Assembly: GCA_000149265.1 (NCBI GenBank) | Contig: CH001991.1 | Location: 529,606-593,605, forward strand | DNA from: Ciona savignyi | Taxonomy: Eukaryota > Chordata > Ascidiacea > Phlebobranchia > Cionidae | Length of the DNA stretch: 64,000 nucleotides | Direction: 5' to 3' | Shown: piece by piece, positions 25,451-38,400 of the stretch | Position numbering within the stretch: position 1 is the stretch's first letter | Layout of the letters: every line of letters starts with the position of its first letter | Notes under the pieces: generated by a model | Told to the model about the DNA's origin: nothing | Database searches by the model: none | What the model saw: the letters and a program-made list of their open reading frames with translations, nothing else | Program-made: the position numbers and the translations under genes

Positions 25451-26241
25451 TGCATCTATAATCTACGTACCGGTGACGCAGAATAAAGACATTCAAGCTA
25501 GTGGGCTGCTTGGAGAATAACAAATTTTAACAATGTTCAAACTTACTGTAAACTCTGGGTAGTTTCATTTCTTTTACCTGTAGCTGCGGCTGTTTACTTC
25601 TTGTATTAGGCTGGTATAATAAAACTGACTGCTCCGGACAGAGATACAAGATTGACACGTGCTTACTAAGCCTTTCGTTATATGTGTGTGATCATTCAGG
25701 CGAAGCAAGTTGAAATTTGACCGTTTCCTACGCTTAATTTGCTGATTCTTTAGCTAGGTTGGTTACTATGTCAATTATTTGCGCTATTCAACACAAACTC
25801 CCTTCTTCGCTGCAACTGGTCATGTAAAAATAGACCGGTTCGATAAGGAAATTGACTGTCACTACTCAAGTGGAACGAGTGAAACATCACAGCACAAATA
25901 AACTCACAGTTCACCGCTGAACAACTAAAACCTCTGTACACTCTTGGTGCATAGTTCATCTCTCTAATTATTCATTTAATCATTAACAGCAACCTGACGC
26001 CGGCGAGATGTTTCCACCAATGTACAATGAAAGTTTGTGCGCTTAGACGTGACTTGAGTTGCCAACACATGATTGAACTTAGTATATAATCTGCAGCTGC
26101 AGAAATGCTACACTTATTTCTAGGAAGACGACTACAAATTTGTATAAAAAAAAACATATTACCGTATATGCCTTCTTTAATCAAAAAATTGTTTTGCAGA
26201 ACGTTATAAATAATTAATTATTTTGGCAGATTGAATCGAAT
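25451..26241. promoter_or_regulatory. Bidirectional promoter region of the alkylsulfatase pair
   Basis: 791 bp lies between the two divergent start codons, so both genes must be driven from here. It contains an E-box CACGTG near 25657 and a perfect 12-bp palindrome CTGCAGCTGCAG at about 26091-26102 with a central CAGCTG E-box. An AT-rich TATATAAT lies just left of the palindrome. No experiment or motif score supports function. Confidence 0.55.
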
Positions 26242-28843
26242 ATGTCTACTTTAGCCAAGTTAGGCGTCCTTGCGATAATAGTAGCGATCGCGTACCATGT
26301 GTTCTTCAAACCAGCGCCAGTAAAAATAACACAGTATGGAGATACCAGTGTTAAGGAAGACCCAAGTTTCAGCATGTTTCAAGGAAATGCAAGGGTTATT
26401 AAAGTTACTGAGGGAGTGTACGTTGCAAGACAATTTTCGCTGGCAAACATGGCAATGATAGAAGGTAGGGATGTACCAATATGTAATTAATTTATTCGTC
26501 CAATCCACGATCCCGCAGTACCAAAACTAGTTTACCATGTTTTATATAACAATATTAGTTTTTGTTATATCGTATCCAAATGGAAAATATGAGACGACCT
26601 ACAAGAGAATTTCACTGTTTTATTCTTTATTTTTATAGATCGTGAAAATGAAATATCGAAAGGAAGCAAGTTTTACATAACTATTACTACCATGTGATAG
26701 TGTTACTATTTTCCACAACTATTATTTCACAACTACCCATATAAAATAATAAACATGGATGGCTGGAATTAGCTTATAAAAACTCTGTCATGGCTAAAAT
26801 TTAGTTAGTTGCACGGTGACAATAAACTCCATTAAACCTTTCTGTTTCAGGCAGTGATGGAATAATCATCATCGACTCAACAGCTAGTTCAGACTCCGCT
26901 TTAAAAGTTCTTGAAGCTTTTCGCAACATAACTGACAAACCAATAAAAGCAATTATTCTAACTCATTTTCATCCCGGTATGATTATTTTATTACGGTTTG
27001 ACATGCAGATAAAAATGTAAACTAAACCTATTTTGTAGATCATATTTCTGGACTCAACTCTATTTTGCAAAGCACGAACGACCACATAGATGTTTACTCC
27101 CACCTATTGACGAAAGAAGAGTTGTCAAAATCCCGTTAGCAATATTCTGTCTTAATAAATACACAATTCTCCGTACGAATATCCCATTTAAACATTTTCT
27201 TGCAGTTGTCACCAAGCAAGGGACAGCAAAACGAACTGCCCGCCAATTTGGAATGTTGTTACCATCAACCGTGCTACCGGATATTGTGTTCACCGCTGTG
27301 CATCCAACGTATACATATGAAGAACACCTGACAGTACACATTGCAGGTAGGCCGAATGTGATAGACTTTTACGCTTGATTAATGTTCAAGAGGGGCTCAA
27401 AACATAATTATTGGTGGTTTTCACTGATATTTTTCAACCAGCTAAAAAAATTTAAAATTGTAGCCAACTTGGTCTAGATCTGCCCGAATATTGGCTTGGT
27501 AACTCCAGGACCAAAAGGTTACTGCTTGAAAAAACACCATGTATAAAATATACAACTCGTATATCTTGGCAATAACCTTATTCTGATTACAATAAACATA
27601 AAGTGTCCAAAATTATTAAAATACTTAGTGGCGTTCCTATCACGTTCTCTTTTTCAATGTAGGTGTTAAAGTAGAGCTGATACACACACCTGGAGAGACT
27701 GAAGATCACACCAGCATCTTTCTTCCTGAAAAGAATGTCCTGTTCCCTGGTGACAACCTGTACGAAAGTTTCCCGAACATTTATCCTGTTCGCGGCGAGA
27801 TACGAGACGCGAAGCAGTGGATCAGTAGTTTGGATCGCGTGCGGTATCTGAATGTGACCTACTTGGCGCCCTCACATATCACCCCCGTGATCGGAAGGGA
27901 ACAAGTGTGGAATGCGCTTACGACCTACCGCGACGCGATGCAGTTCGTGTACGACCAGACCATACGGTGCATGAATAAGCAAATGCATTTGGACGATATT
28001 GTTAGGACTGTCAAGCTACCGTCGAAATTGCACGGGAATAAAAATCTCCGACAGTCGTACGGCACGGTTGAGTGGTCGGTGCGGAGCATTTACGGCCAAC
28101 AAGTTGGCTGGTTTACTTCCTATCCTGAGGATCTGACCCCGCTGTCTGCGCTGGAGAGAGCGGAGAAGTTCAACGAACTGCTTGCGATGGGAGGACAAAA
28201 TAGCGTCGACAAAATGATCCAAAGCGCTGAGAAGAATTTGGATGTCTCAGAAAAACACTTTCAGGAGACTGGGTTCTATCCATACTTGGAAGCGCAGTGG
28301 GCGTTGGAAATTTCGGCGATGGCGTTGCGGCTTTCAGAAGCGGGCGGGAATGCACGCGAAAGGGCCACGGCGACGAAAATCAAAGCTTTACAGCGGAAAG
28401 CAAAAGGAACGTCCAACTGGACGGCAAAGAACTACTACTTATCCTGCGTTGCTGAGCTTGACGGGACAGCGCGGGTTTTAGACACTACTAATGCAAAGAA
28501 CTCAATGCTTTCAACGGTTTACATAGAAGATATGATGGCCCTGTTCCCACGTCGATTTAAAGCTGAGGAATGCGACCCTGAATTCCTTTTGTCCGTCGGT
28601 TTTTATTTCTCAGACCTAGAACAGGATTTCGTGTACCTGGTGCGAAACTGCGTGGTGGAAATGATCCAGAAAAAGGACCGTATCCCGGAGACGCTTGACG
28701 CGAAGGCAACGATGACGTCAGAGGTTTGGAGGGATTTGGCGAAAAATACAAGAAGCGGCGTCGGAGCTTACATGTCCGGAGACCTTGTGGTAGAAGGAAG
28801 TATGATGAGCTTTCAATCTTTTTTTGGATTGTTTGATAATTAA
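26242..28843 (+). CDS. Membrane-anchored MBL-fold alkylsulfatase (SdsA/BDS1 type), copy B
   Basis: Exons 26242-26464, 26851-26976, 27039-27134, 27206-27346 and 27663-28843; 588 residues. All introns are phase 1 at the same protein positions as in copy A, and exon 2 is 126 nt in both. An N-terminal hydrophobic segment (LGVLAIIVAIAYHVFF) acts as signal anchor. Zinc motif THFHPDHISG (H113, H115, D117, H118) has Pro where copy A has Ala. Later motifs are HTPGETED, FPGDNLYESFPNIYPVRG, APSH, YGTVEWSVRSIYGQQVGWF and a C-terminal SCP2-like segment (YLVRNCVVEM). Exon 4 is 39 nt shorter than in copy A, losing most of the GKEIINAGIG loop. The GWFDG block of the family reads GWFTS. It is probably an alkylsulfatase with altered substrate choice; loss of activity cannot be excluded. 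Confidence 0.88.
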
Positions 28844-29399
28844 TTGTTGCTGAATGGACCCTAAAATGGAGTACAAACAATAACTGTTTACTTGTTTAAT
28901 TGTTACACCGCATTTTCCGCACATTTTCACCGCGTAATTACTGTGATATTCATAAGCATTCAATGCCAATGTTTCATTCTTAGTCAGCTTTTGTATTTTA
29001 AGTCTGGTTAAAAAACGGTTTTGTAAGTTACTACAGTTTGATTCGCCAATTCGCCTTTTTGTAATTATGTTATTTGCTTCACGGTCTAATGTGAATAAAA
29101 TATGCATACTCGGTTGAAGCAAGCAGCTAGTTTCATGGATTTATACAAAAGGGAGTGTTTTTTTATTACCTCGAATGTGCCCTTCGAAAACACGGCGCAT
29201 ATCAATTTTATAGGATTCTATACACAGTCATAGCCTCGGGCAGTTGACTTTTGCCTACCGATGACGACACACAGCTCATAATACGTCTATTACGCAGATG
29301 TAAGTCTACCAAATCAGCTTTATTTAGCACATTCTGTAGTTCAACATGAGTTAGTTTTATAGGAGTAACAAAAGTATTAGGTACATTGCTTCATACAGA
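28844..29399. other. Intergenic between alkylsulfatase B and tetraspanin
   Basis: 556 bp, both flanking genes on the plus strand. It should hold the 3' UTR of the sulfatase and the tetraspanin promoter. No exon, repeat or clear core-promoter element was recognised. Confidence 0.45.
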
Positions 29400-31705
29400 A
29401 TGGGGAAAAGACTATTCAACTACCTGGTGGTGACGTTCAATTTATTAAGCTTTGTAAGTATAACGGTTGCCGAATATAGTGTTTGAAGAAATTGTGTGTA
29501 TCGGTAAAGATTAGAATATAAACGATTGTGTGAAGTATAGGCCTATTATTCATGGTGTCAAGATATCATCCACTATAGCAAAATAATATTATTACTTTTT
29601 TATTTGAATGAGGTACAGATTGCGCTTTAGAAGTAGCGAGTGTTTTTTTCTATATTGTGTTCGATATCCTTATTCAAATAGAAATTGAAGTTTTTACAAT
29701 TGATTACATTAATTCACCTTTAAACGTAACGAGATTCCTACTGTACTTACAGCTCTTTGGTGCCGCAGTGCTCGGCCTTGGAATATGGGCTTCCATTCAA
29801 AGTGGGGGGTTGCGTAACATAGTTGATGAAGTTATGTTCGCTGGAATATATATCCTAATAGCGTGTGGCGCGCTGGTCATGTTGCTGGCTTTCTTTGGTT
29901 GTTATGCGTCAGTAGCGGAAAGCAAACCAGCGATTGTGGTGGTAAGGGATCCAAAGCATTTCAGCAACTTGGAATTATACGTTGACTATACATTGGATTA
30001 GATATTATATGACATTTTTTATACTTATTTGGGACAACTGCAGCAGAAATTGTCAGTTTACCTGGTTTCCGCAGACGGGTTGCAATAGCTATTGCAATGT
30101 GTTGTATCTTATTAGCACCTAGCAAGACATCTAAATTTCCAGAATCAGACATTTGCCAGGACAGGACATTGGTTATCTCCCCCCGGCCGAAGCCAAACTC
30201 ATTGTCACACGATATTTATGCTTTCCTGGGTATCCAACAAAAACACAAAAATAAAAAGTAAAATTCCGTATTATACGCAATGATAAAGCTAAGGCAATAG
30301 TAAAAACTCCACATTAAAGGCCTACTTTATACATTTCACACCTCAGTACTGTACTGCGCTTTTGGTTGCTGTTGGACTCGAGGTGGTTGGCTGTGTGATT
30401 CTGTTTGCCTACTACGATGCATCTAGAAACAGACTCACTGATTCATATTCGACAAAGTATGGAATTGACGACAAAGTTACGAAAATATGGGACGACGCTC
30501 AGATTAAGGTATAAAAATACAGCTTCATGTGATTGTAGGATGGAATTTGATGTTCTTGTTCGTAAACTACAAAACTTAACAAAATATTAACTTGTGTTAT
30601 CCTTCTAGTGTTGCAAAGAGGATCCATTAAAGCTTGATCAGCGATTTCAACTAAACATTTGTCATCCTACGCAATACTGCTCATTTTAAAACCGGATTAC
30701 CCATGCTTATACCGTGGCTGCAATCTTTAAGTATTTTATATTTACATATCGTGCATCAAATTCAATATTTAAAGGGTAAATGCTGTGGTCGGGAGTACCC
30801 ATCTGACTGGGACAGTTCCTTCTACTATCGAGCCAACAAAACCTACCCAGACTCGTGTTGTGTGCGAAACGATTCTGCTGATATTATTGACCTGGTCAGG
30901 TGTTATAACGGAGAGCATGAATTCATCTATACTCAGGTGAACTAAATACATTTAATGGTAAAACGTTTGACATTTATTTTTATTTCATTATATGTGTGGG
31001 CACGGCAGTAAAACAGGGGCAATTGTCAGGTTACATGCATTGCACCTGTCTGACCACATTCGATCTTATCTCCCCTGACCATGCGGCCGGGGTAGCAAAC
31101 ACAGGTGATAATGGGTTCGCTTCCTACAGCCGCCTAATAGTGGTTTTGCATCTTCTTTAGTTATTTTTTCAGGGTAACAATGGCGACCAGTATTATTGAT
31201 GGACGCTTTATTTATAGCTAATAATTAAAAGTTGCCCAAATTAAAAAAGCCTGTATTGAACTCATGACTTATTACTCTCAGTTAAAATGTCTTCCCCTTT
31301 TCGTCATATATAATGTGTGCATGTAATAATACACCACTCTCTTTCTTTTAATGAAATTTTATCTATCTGCAGGGATGCGAAGGTTTGTTAAAACTGTATT
31401 ACTACGCCATTGCCGGCACCACGATTCCGGCAGTAATGTTCCAGGTATGTAACATAATCACATGACCGCATTTTTTGTTGTAGATCTTTCTTTGCCGTGA
31501 TTTTAGAGTTCCTTTCTACTATGGTAGTCTCCCTGGGTTTTCCATATAGACAGTCCGCCGTAAAGAAAAAAATGAGTTATATGGATTAGATTAGCCGGGC
31601 GTAACACACAGATAAGTTGGAAATGGATTGTTTAATCGTGCTGTATTTTCTTTTCAGTTAATTTCGGTGGCGATCATCGCTTGCCTGTACCAGCATATTT
31701 ACTGA
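29400..31705 (+). CDS. Tetraspanin
   Basis: Exons 29400-29453, 29753-29941, 30347-30508, 30775-30936, 31373-31444 and 31658-31705 (TGA); all phase 0, 228 residues. The start is MGKRLFNYLVVTFN. Four membrane segments are visible: residues about 8-32 (ending LGLGIWA), 45-70 (IYILIACGALVMLLAFFGCY), 82-105 (ALLVAVGLEVVGCVILFAYY) and 200-228 (the C-terminal part). The large extracellular loop carries the signature CCG (GKCCGREYPSDWD), PDSCC and a further Cys in QGCEG, so the disulfide core is complete. Polar residues KR follow the initiator Met, as in the family. Tetraspanins organise membrane microdomains with integrins and other partners. The subfamily cannot be set from memory. An extra candidate exon lies at 30609-30689. 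Exon 4's acceptor (TTTAAAG) has a poor pyrimidine tract. Confidence 0.92.
30609..30689 (+). other. Candidate alternative or decayed ectodomain exon of the tetraspanin
   Basis: Preceded by a good acceptor (GTTATCCTTCTAG), the sequence reads in phase 0 directly after exon 3: CCKEDPLKLDQRF, then Cys residues at intervals, and a TAA at 30687-30689. It starts with CC as the regular exon 4 does (GKCCG) but lacks the Gly. Splicing it in would give a tetraspanin truncated in the large loop, without transmembrane segment 4. It could be a poison or alternative terminal exon, or a remnant of an exon duplication. Confidence 0.4.
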
Positions 31706-32433
31706 GAAGATACACGGGTGAAAAGAAGATAGGCGAATACAGTCGCGTCTTGTGGACTTATATTGTGTAAAATCATTATCCTCAAAATGCTCTTGTACAA
31801 AAGCTCAACTATACCATTTAAAATGAGAAGTCAACACATAAAGCTCGTGTTGTAAAATGTAAATCTAGGTCAAAATATGTTTTGTTCTTTTAATAGGAAA
31901 AAATAATACTGTTGCAAAGAAAGTAGGTAAACCAAGTCAACAAGAGTAAATATAGTTTCAATAAAATACAGAACGTAGACCTATATGTAAAATAAATTTA
32001 AAATAATTGACCTATATCAAAAAGTAAAGTGTCTTATTGTTAATTGCATTGTTATTTTATCACGCTGCACAAAAGTTAAAAAAATGTAGTATTCACAGTA
32101 TTAAAACTTCTTGGTAACCTAAGCTCGATGTATTCGAAATAAACTGAATACAGCGGCTGGTAACACTGATTTAAATATTATAAATATATATTATATAAAT
32201 CATGTTTGAAAGTCAGACTTTCATTGCAACGACCAAGGCTACTTGTAGTCGTGATGTTTTCAAAAGTACAAATCGACTGAGGACAAGTTATCGCATATTA
32301 AATGTGAGTTTTCGATGTTTTTTTAAATGCTATAGCTTTAGGAATTCAAATGTTTCGGTAAAAGTTCAATGATCTATGATTGCCAGGCGTGAAATTTTGA
32401 GATGCTTAAAATATGTCAAGACTTCTCATTTTG
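31706..32433. other. Convergent 3' flanks of tetraspanin and KIF12
   Basis: 728 bp of AT-rich sequence between converging stop codons, with AATAAA-like hexamers on the plus strand near 31960 and 31990. It presumably holds both 3' UTRs. Nothing else was recognised. Confidence 0.5.
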
Positions 32434-35400
32434 TCACGTAGCCTGCAATTTCTTTTTCGGTGGTGGGCGTTGCATGGAACGCTGGTAGGAGTCTATTTCG
32501 TGATCAAGTGCTTCCATTTCTCGACGCATTTGGTGGTTCAGTCGACGCATGGAAGCTGTGTAGAAAACACTAGGATGAGATACTTGCCAACATAATTGAA
32601 ATTTCCATGCCAACTCTTTTAGAAAGAAATAGAATAAAATCAAGATCTCTACAGTCCAAGAGGATACGGAAGTCACTTTTATCCCGTATCTGTAAGACTG
32701 TGGCCGTCCTGATAACTTGGGAGTCAGATTACCTGGCAGTCACCTTGTCGGAGCTATTGCAAAATGTTTAAAATAGATAGACTTTTCCAATGCACAGGAT
32801 TAAGACGGCGGCAGTTTATAATTGTGGTAGAGGACACGGCCACACGGAAAAAGACAAAGGTAAAGATAATATGCTATGTCCGTATTACTTATACAACATG
32901 GAGTGTTTTTATAAGTATAATGGAGATAAAAAAAGTAGATTGTATCGTTTTGAAAGCATTTATAATTTATACTTTGTATATATAAAGTGGCTTACTTGCT
33001 GAGAGCTCTTTGGTCATTGAGCTTCTTGGCGAAATGTCCTGTGCTTTGTATGCGTCATGTGGAAGGGCACCCCCTTTTGGGATATTGTTAGGGGGTATAA
33101 ATTGTGGCTTGTTAAACCTAACATGAAAGTTTGACGGAAGACGATTTTGGACGGACGCGTCACGCATAGCGGAGGAGTGTCCGTCATCCGTATTCCTTGA
33201 CTCGTACCCATTATCCGGATATGCTACTTCCTGTCTCGGTCTTGTCGCATAATCCCGCATTGGAAAGTCATTCATGACGTCACTTTTCTTTTGTGACAAA
33301 TTGTGTTGCTGGGCAACGGGGTGCCGACTGAACGTCTGCTTTCTTTTAAACTGGGAGGTGTAGGAGGTAGCTTTCATCCTAAAATGCATGGCATCTTTCA
33401 ATGTAAGGTAAACGTAGGCAATCTTTGCGTAAGACAGTATGCTATAAAGGTAATTCTAGAACAGTGATTTCAAACTTTTTATGCTAGCAGACCAAACAAA
33501 TACATCAGTTACGAGTAGCATAAAACATTATTATTATTAGCAGTTAATAAAATTGAAAGTAATTCAGGTATAATGGCAGCAATGCACAGGGGAGGCGTGT
33601 GTTAAAATGTATTTAACACCTGAGGTGCATAACTAAGTTCAGATAAAAAATGAAGCTTGTATATGTAAAATGATCATACTGTTCATTTTTGCTGTATGAA
33701 CAGTTTGTCAGCGACTAGCAATACCTTTTAAAGTATATAGATGTAAATGAACATGACTTTTTTGCGGACCGGTGGCTAAGAAACATTAACCTAAAAGACA
33801 CGTGTTCGTGTAAAAAAATTAAAACAAAATCAAATTTACCACTTTTGGTTTGGATGACCAACTTTCTTTATAAGCCCATTTGGAGCCGGTCGTTGCCGAT
33901 TGGCGCGGGGTGACGTCCTCAGAGGAGGTAACTGTTCATTTGCCATGATTCTTGGCACATGCTGGGTGGGTTGAGGTGATTGGTTCCATGCGACGATTGG
34001 CGCATTCAGGTGAGACGGTGGCGGTTTAAGGCCGTTGTGGTAATGGTACGTCGACCCGTTTTGTGCCATCGCCAAGTTCGTGTTGTAAGGGTTGCCGGTC
34101 TGTGATATCGGGGTTAGGGACGAGCTGAACGTTCCAAACGACTGAATGCTTCGACCAGAGTTTGTTCTGCTTAAAAATGCGGAGCTGTACATCGGACTCG
34201 ACAGCACTAACCTGAAAAAAAATCACAAAATTAGCATTTTTGAGAGACTTCCTGTACCACTACGGATAGGATAGGATATTCATGTTTATCCCGTGACTGG
34301 GAAAACAATTGGTTGACACACGGGCTATCGTTAGACCACCTCGCGATGAGCGAAACCGACTAGATAGCGACAAGTTTTAAACACACAACCCTTCGGCTGA
34401 ATAACGACGCACTAAATCACTAGATTGCACTTAATTACGTGTATGCAGGCTGTATTTCATTAGTACATCACTTTAAACAACAACCTAGCTATACATTCTA
34501 CGAACTTACAGTGTAAATTACATACTAACTGACCAACTTCTCCGCCCATAATAGAACCAGATCAAACTGACCGTGTACAACACGCAGACGGGTCAACAAC
34601 ATGATAAACTTTAAACGATACATCTACAGCTAAACAAACAGAACAAATCTTTCAAAGGTGTAGTATGTCTCATATCATGTTTCATTGAGTAAGCACAAAC
34701 GGACATAGACGTATGCACTCCAAACAAAGAATCACACCGGATTGTAATATGTGTTTCAATCTCCCTCGACCTGCTTTTGTTTTAATACGATTGTGTATAA
34801 AGAGTTAATCAAGATTGGCACGAGCCAAAGGTAACTTAAACCAGTGAAGTATTGTTTTGTTGGAGGACATTTCGCCTGTTTTCTGCAACATAAATCATTG
34901 GATTCCAGGATTTGCTTAAAACTGTTACTGTTTCTAGGTAGGCCTATAGGTTACATTGCGAATTAACTTTTACTCTCAATAAATAAACTGAAATGGCGTA
35001 ATGCTTAATCAATTGAACGCATTTTGTCTTCTCACCTGCCAAGGTTTTCCAATTTCCGGGCAAGTTTGTCGTTGTCTCTGGAAATAATACGGTGTTCCCT
35101 TTCGTCTACCGAGTGCTGGGTCAACAAGCTGTGATTCTCGTTCCGTAGCGCCTCGTTCTCGACCATGTACTCCTTATAAGGGATGTTAAAATAACATATT
35201 AACCCCAAACAGAACGGTACCCTACGAAAACTGCACACGGCATTAATATTTTATGTTATGATTATTATATGATTACTGGTAAAGTTTCAAACATAGGTAA
35301 GTTACATGTTGCATTCTAAATACCACATGAGCACAGTCTGTTTTAAGAAGCAACATACGTATTTTTCTTTTATATTAATATTTGGTAAATATACAACGAA

Positions 35401-38400
35401 TTCTTTTAACAGCGCTGAGGTCTACGCTAATGGGTTTACCTGTAGCATCTCATATAAGCTGTTGTCGGAAAGGGGGCGTTGATCAGGTGATTCAAAGGAG
35501 CTTGGGTTTGACCCATTGGCGACAGCTTTTATTGCAGGTAGTTTGTTCAGCACTGTATAAATAGAAAAAGTATTAACATAGAGTATACGGATGCCTTTTT
35601 AACTGTGAACCCCCTTTTCCCAATTTTTAGTTTATTCCAAGAGAACAATATCCGACTATACCTCGTGTATCGTTTGTGTCAACTGTGTTTGGCTTCGGAA
35701 ACATAGGTTTGTCCCTGTGCGGGAATTCAAGCTGGTCCCTTAAAAAAAGGTTTTCCTGTTTCAGCATTTTCATTTCTCGCTGTAGTTTCAATATCAGTTC
35801 TTCAAGTGGATCTATCCTGATAACTGGTCTGTGGCAAATTGTAAATGTTAAGCACCAAAAATTTGAAATATAGGCTAGGTTAAAAACATAAAATGTGAAC
35901 CCAATGCATACACCATCAACATTATATATGTGCCACACACAGCCTCACATATATCCCATATATGTACCCATTGCAATTCCACATAACCCCACATATGTCC
36001 AACATAACCACATTAGTAACTTCATGAGTAGGCCCACCCTACATAATCTCGCCTATATACATAACCCTATACCTAATCCGCCTACATAACAACACCACAC
36101 GTGTCCCTCGCATATAACCCCGCATAAGTTCAACAAAATCACACATGCACCCTTGTAATGTAGTATTCCACCAGTACCCCCACACAACCGCACATGTTCC
36201 CCACACAACCGCACCAGAACACTATGTGGACAGCAAAAAGTAAAAAGCTGACAAATAATCTGTGAACAGTGATAAAACTTATGTTAGTTTATTTACTTAC
36301 TTGTTCTTTATTTTTCTCGCTCGTTTTGCATAACGTAGAGTGTTCAATGTTTCTGAAACGTTGTAACTGGACGGAGTGACGCAAGCAATCTAAAAATAAC
36401 GAAAATGGTTGTCCGTGCGAAAATATACACATACATAACTTATAAAAAAGACCACCACACGAAAAAAGCAATGAACCAAAACGCATTAATTTAGAAAATA
36501 TGACATAACAAGCATTAATGACCTCATTTAAATCGTGGCATACACATGAGCAACTGAAGTCAGTTTCTATTTCGGTTTCTTCCGACATTTTCCGAGGTTT
36601 CTCCTTCTGTCAATTAGCTTACTCAATAGTGTGAGTCATGAAGCCATTACTATCTCTTCAAGTATCCTAAACCGTGTCTACAGGGAAGTAACCTCATAAT
36701 ACACAAGTACCCTTAAAGAAGACCATTAATTAGGTATTTGTAACTAACACACACTGTTAGTTGGATACTTGATACATTCATTTGTAAAACATTTAAAAGC
36801 TTTCCTTTTCGAAGTAATTCCCATAGCTTCCAGCAGTCCCCAGTTTTCACTATTCCACTGGTATTCTACTTATTCTAAATTAGTCTGAACCTTTTCACAA
36901 AAGTTAATTTTGACTTGGCCTTTAAGTGCTCCTTTGTCAGATGCCGGGCAAATCAAATAATGAGAATAAAGGCGGCTCCTTTGACATTTAAGTCTGTTTT
37001 ACTGAGCTCAAGTTCAAAGTAGATTGCTTACTACCTAACTTGAACACTGACTATAATTGCGGTGTACCTAAATCAAACTAATCTGTAGTGATCGAAGTAC
37101 CACTTCTAGATGAAGCTTTTGCATGGGGGTATATTAAAAGTATCGTTTTAACGGCGCTGATAATTAAACCTTCTTACTTAACGTTTTATTTGTAGTTAAC
37201 TAAACCCTACCGATTTAATTTTACCAAGCCGAATTTTGTGCACACCGACGGAACAGAATTACGAAAAATAAACAAATTTTTGAAAATTTAGATCGATACT
37301 TTTAGATTAGGACAAATGAGCGACAACCTTAAAATCAACAAGTTAGCTGACAAGAGCTAACATGACGCTGTTTACTAAGAACAAGTTTAACTTGTTTATT
37401 TAAACACAACGTGTGCAAGTTAACGATTTACACGATCAATTGTTATTCTGGCAATATTAACTTCCCATATATCAAAACCGCATTGTAATTAATTGATAAC
37501 TTTTCAGAATCAAACGGCATCAACATAATCCACCAATTCAACTTACCATCAGAGTAACTCCTGATCCACCGAGTCCATCTGCTAAAAGCTTGGTCAGTTT
37601 ACTATCCCGAAACGGGATATGGCCAGTCCGTTTCTTCGGGTCACTTAGCGCAGAAATACAGTTACCTAGATGGTCAAAGGGTTAATAACGTTCTGGTAAA
37701 ATAAGCACAAATTGTACTGTGAGTTCAACTATGGATCCTGCTGTTTTACTCCTTGTGTTTGTTTAAAAAAAGGAATTTTTCTATTTAAAACATTTCTTGA
37801 CAACGGTACAAACAGTATCTAAACATACTTAGTTCAAAAACAAAAGATTTCAAGAATGGATGACCATGAAAAGAAAATTATAAATGGCTTAAAATGAAAC
37901 AACTCACCCAAGGTTAACAAACTCCTGTTGATATTAGTCGCCTCGATCAGTGTGTCACCAGTTGAACCAGTGTCCTTTACCTTTTCACTGCCTGCCAAGT
38001 CAACGAACGACACCTTGCCGTGTTTGGTGATTGACCTTCCTTCTTCGGAAGCCTGAAAACATAACATTTCTTTAGTTTATTTTGCTTTTAGTTAATTTGA
38101 ATGGCAACACTTAAATATTTGTAACAGTAACTCAAAAAAAGGAAAACCATATTCAGTATTTTTAAAATATAAGATATATTGGACACCGCCGGTTTACAAA
38201 AACTTAAGTTCCTCAAAAATAACGAAATTAACCACCTAATTGAAACATTAAATAATTGCACCTTAACTATTAAACGCCTACAACTAAGACACTTAATACC
38301 GAACCCTTTTACAGCTCAGATGTAAATCAGTTTAAGTTTAGTGGTACGTTTGTTTTTTCCAAAAAAATTAGAATTAAATCTCAAGTTACCATTTTAGGTA

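Noticed and set aside
28718..29122. 134-codon open frame on the minus strand at the end of alkylsulfatase B
   Set aside because: Half is antisense to the real exon and half is 3' flank; no domain recognised.
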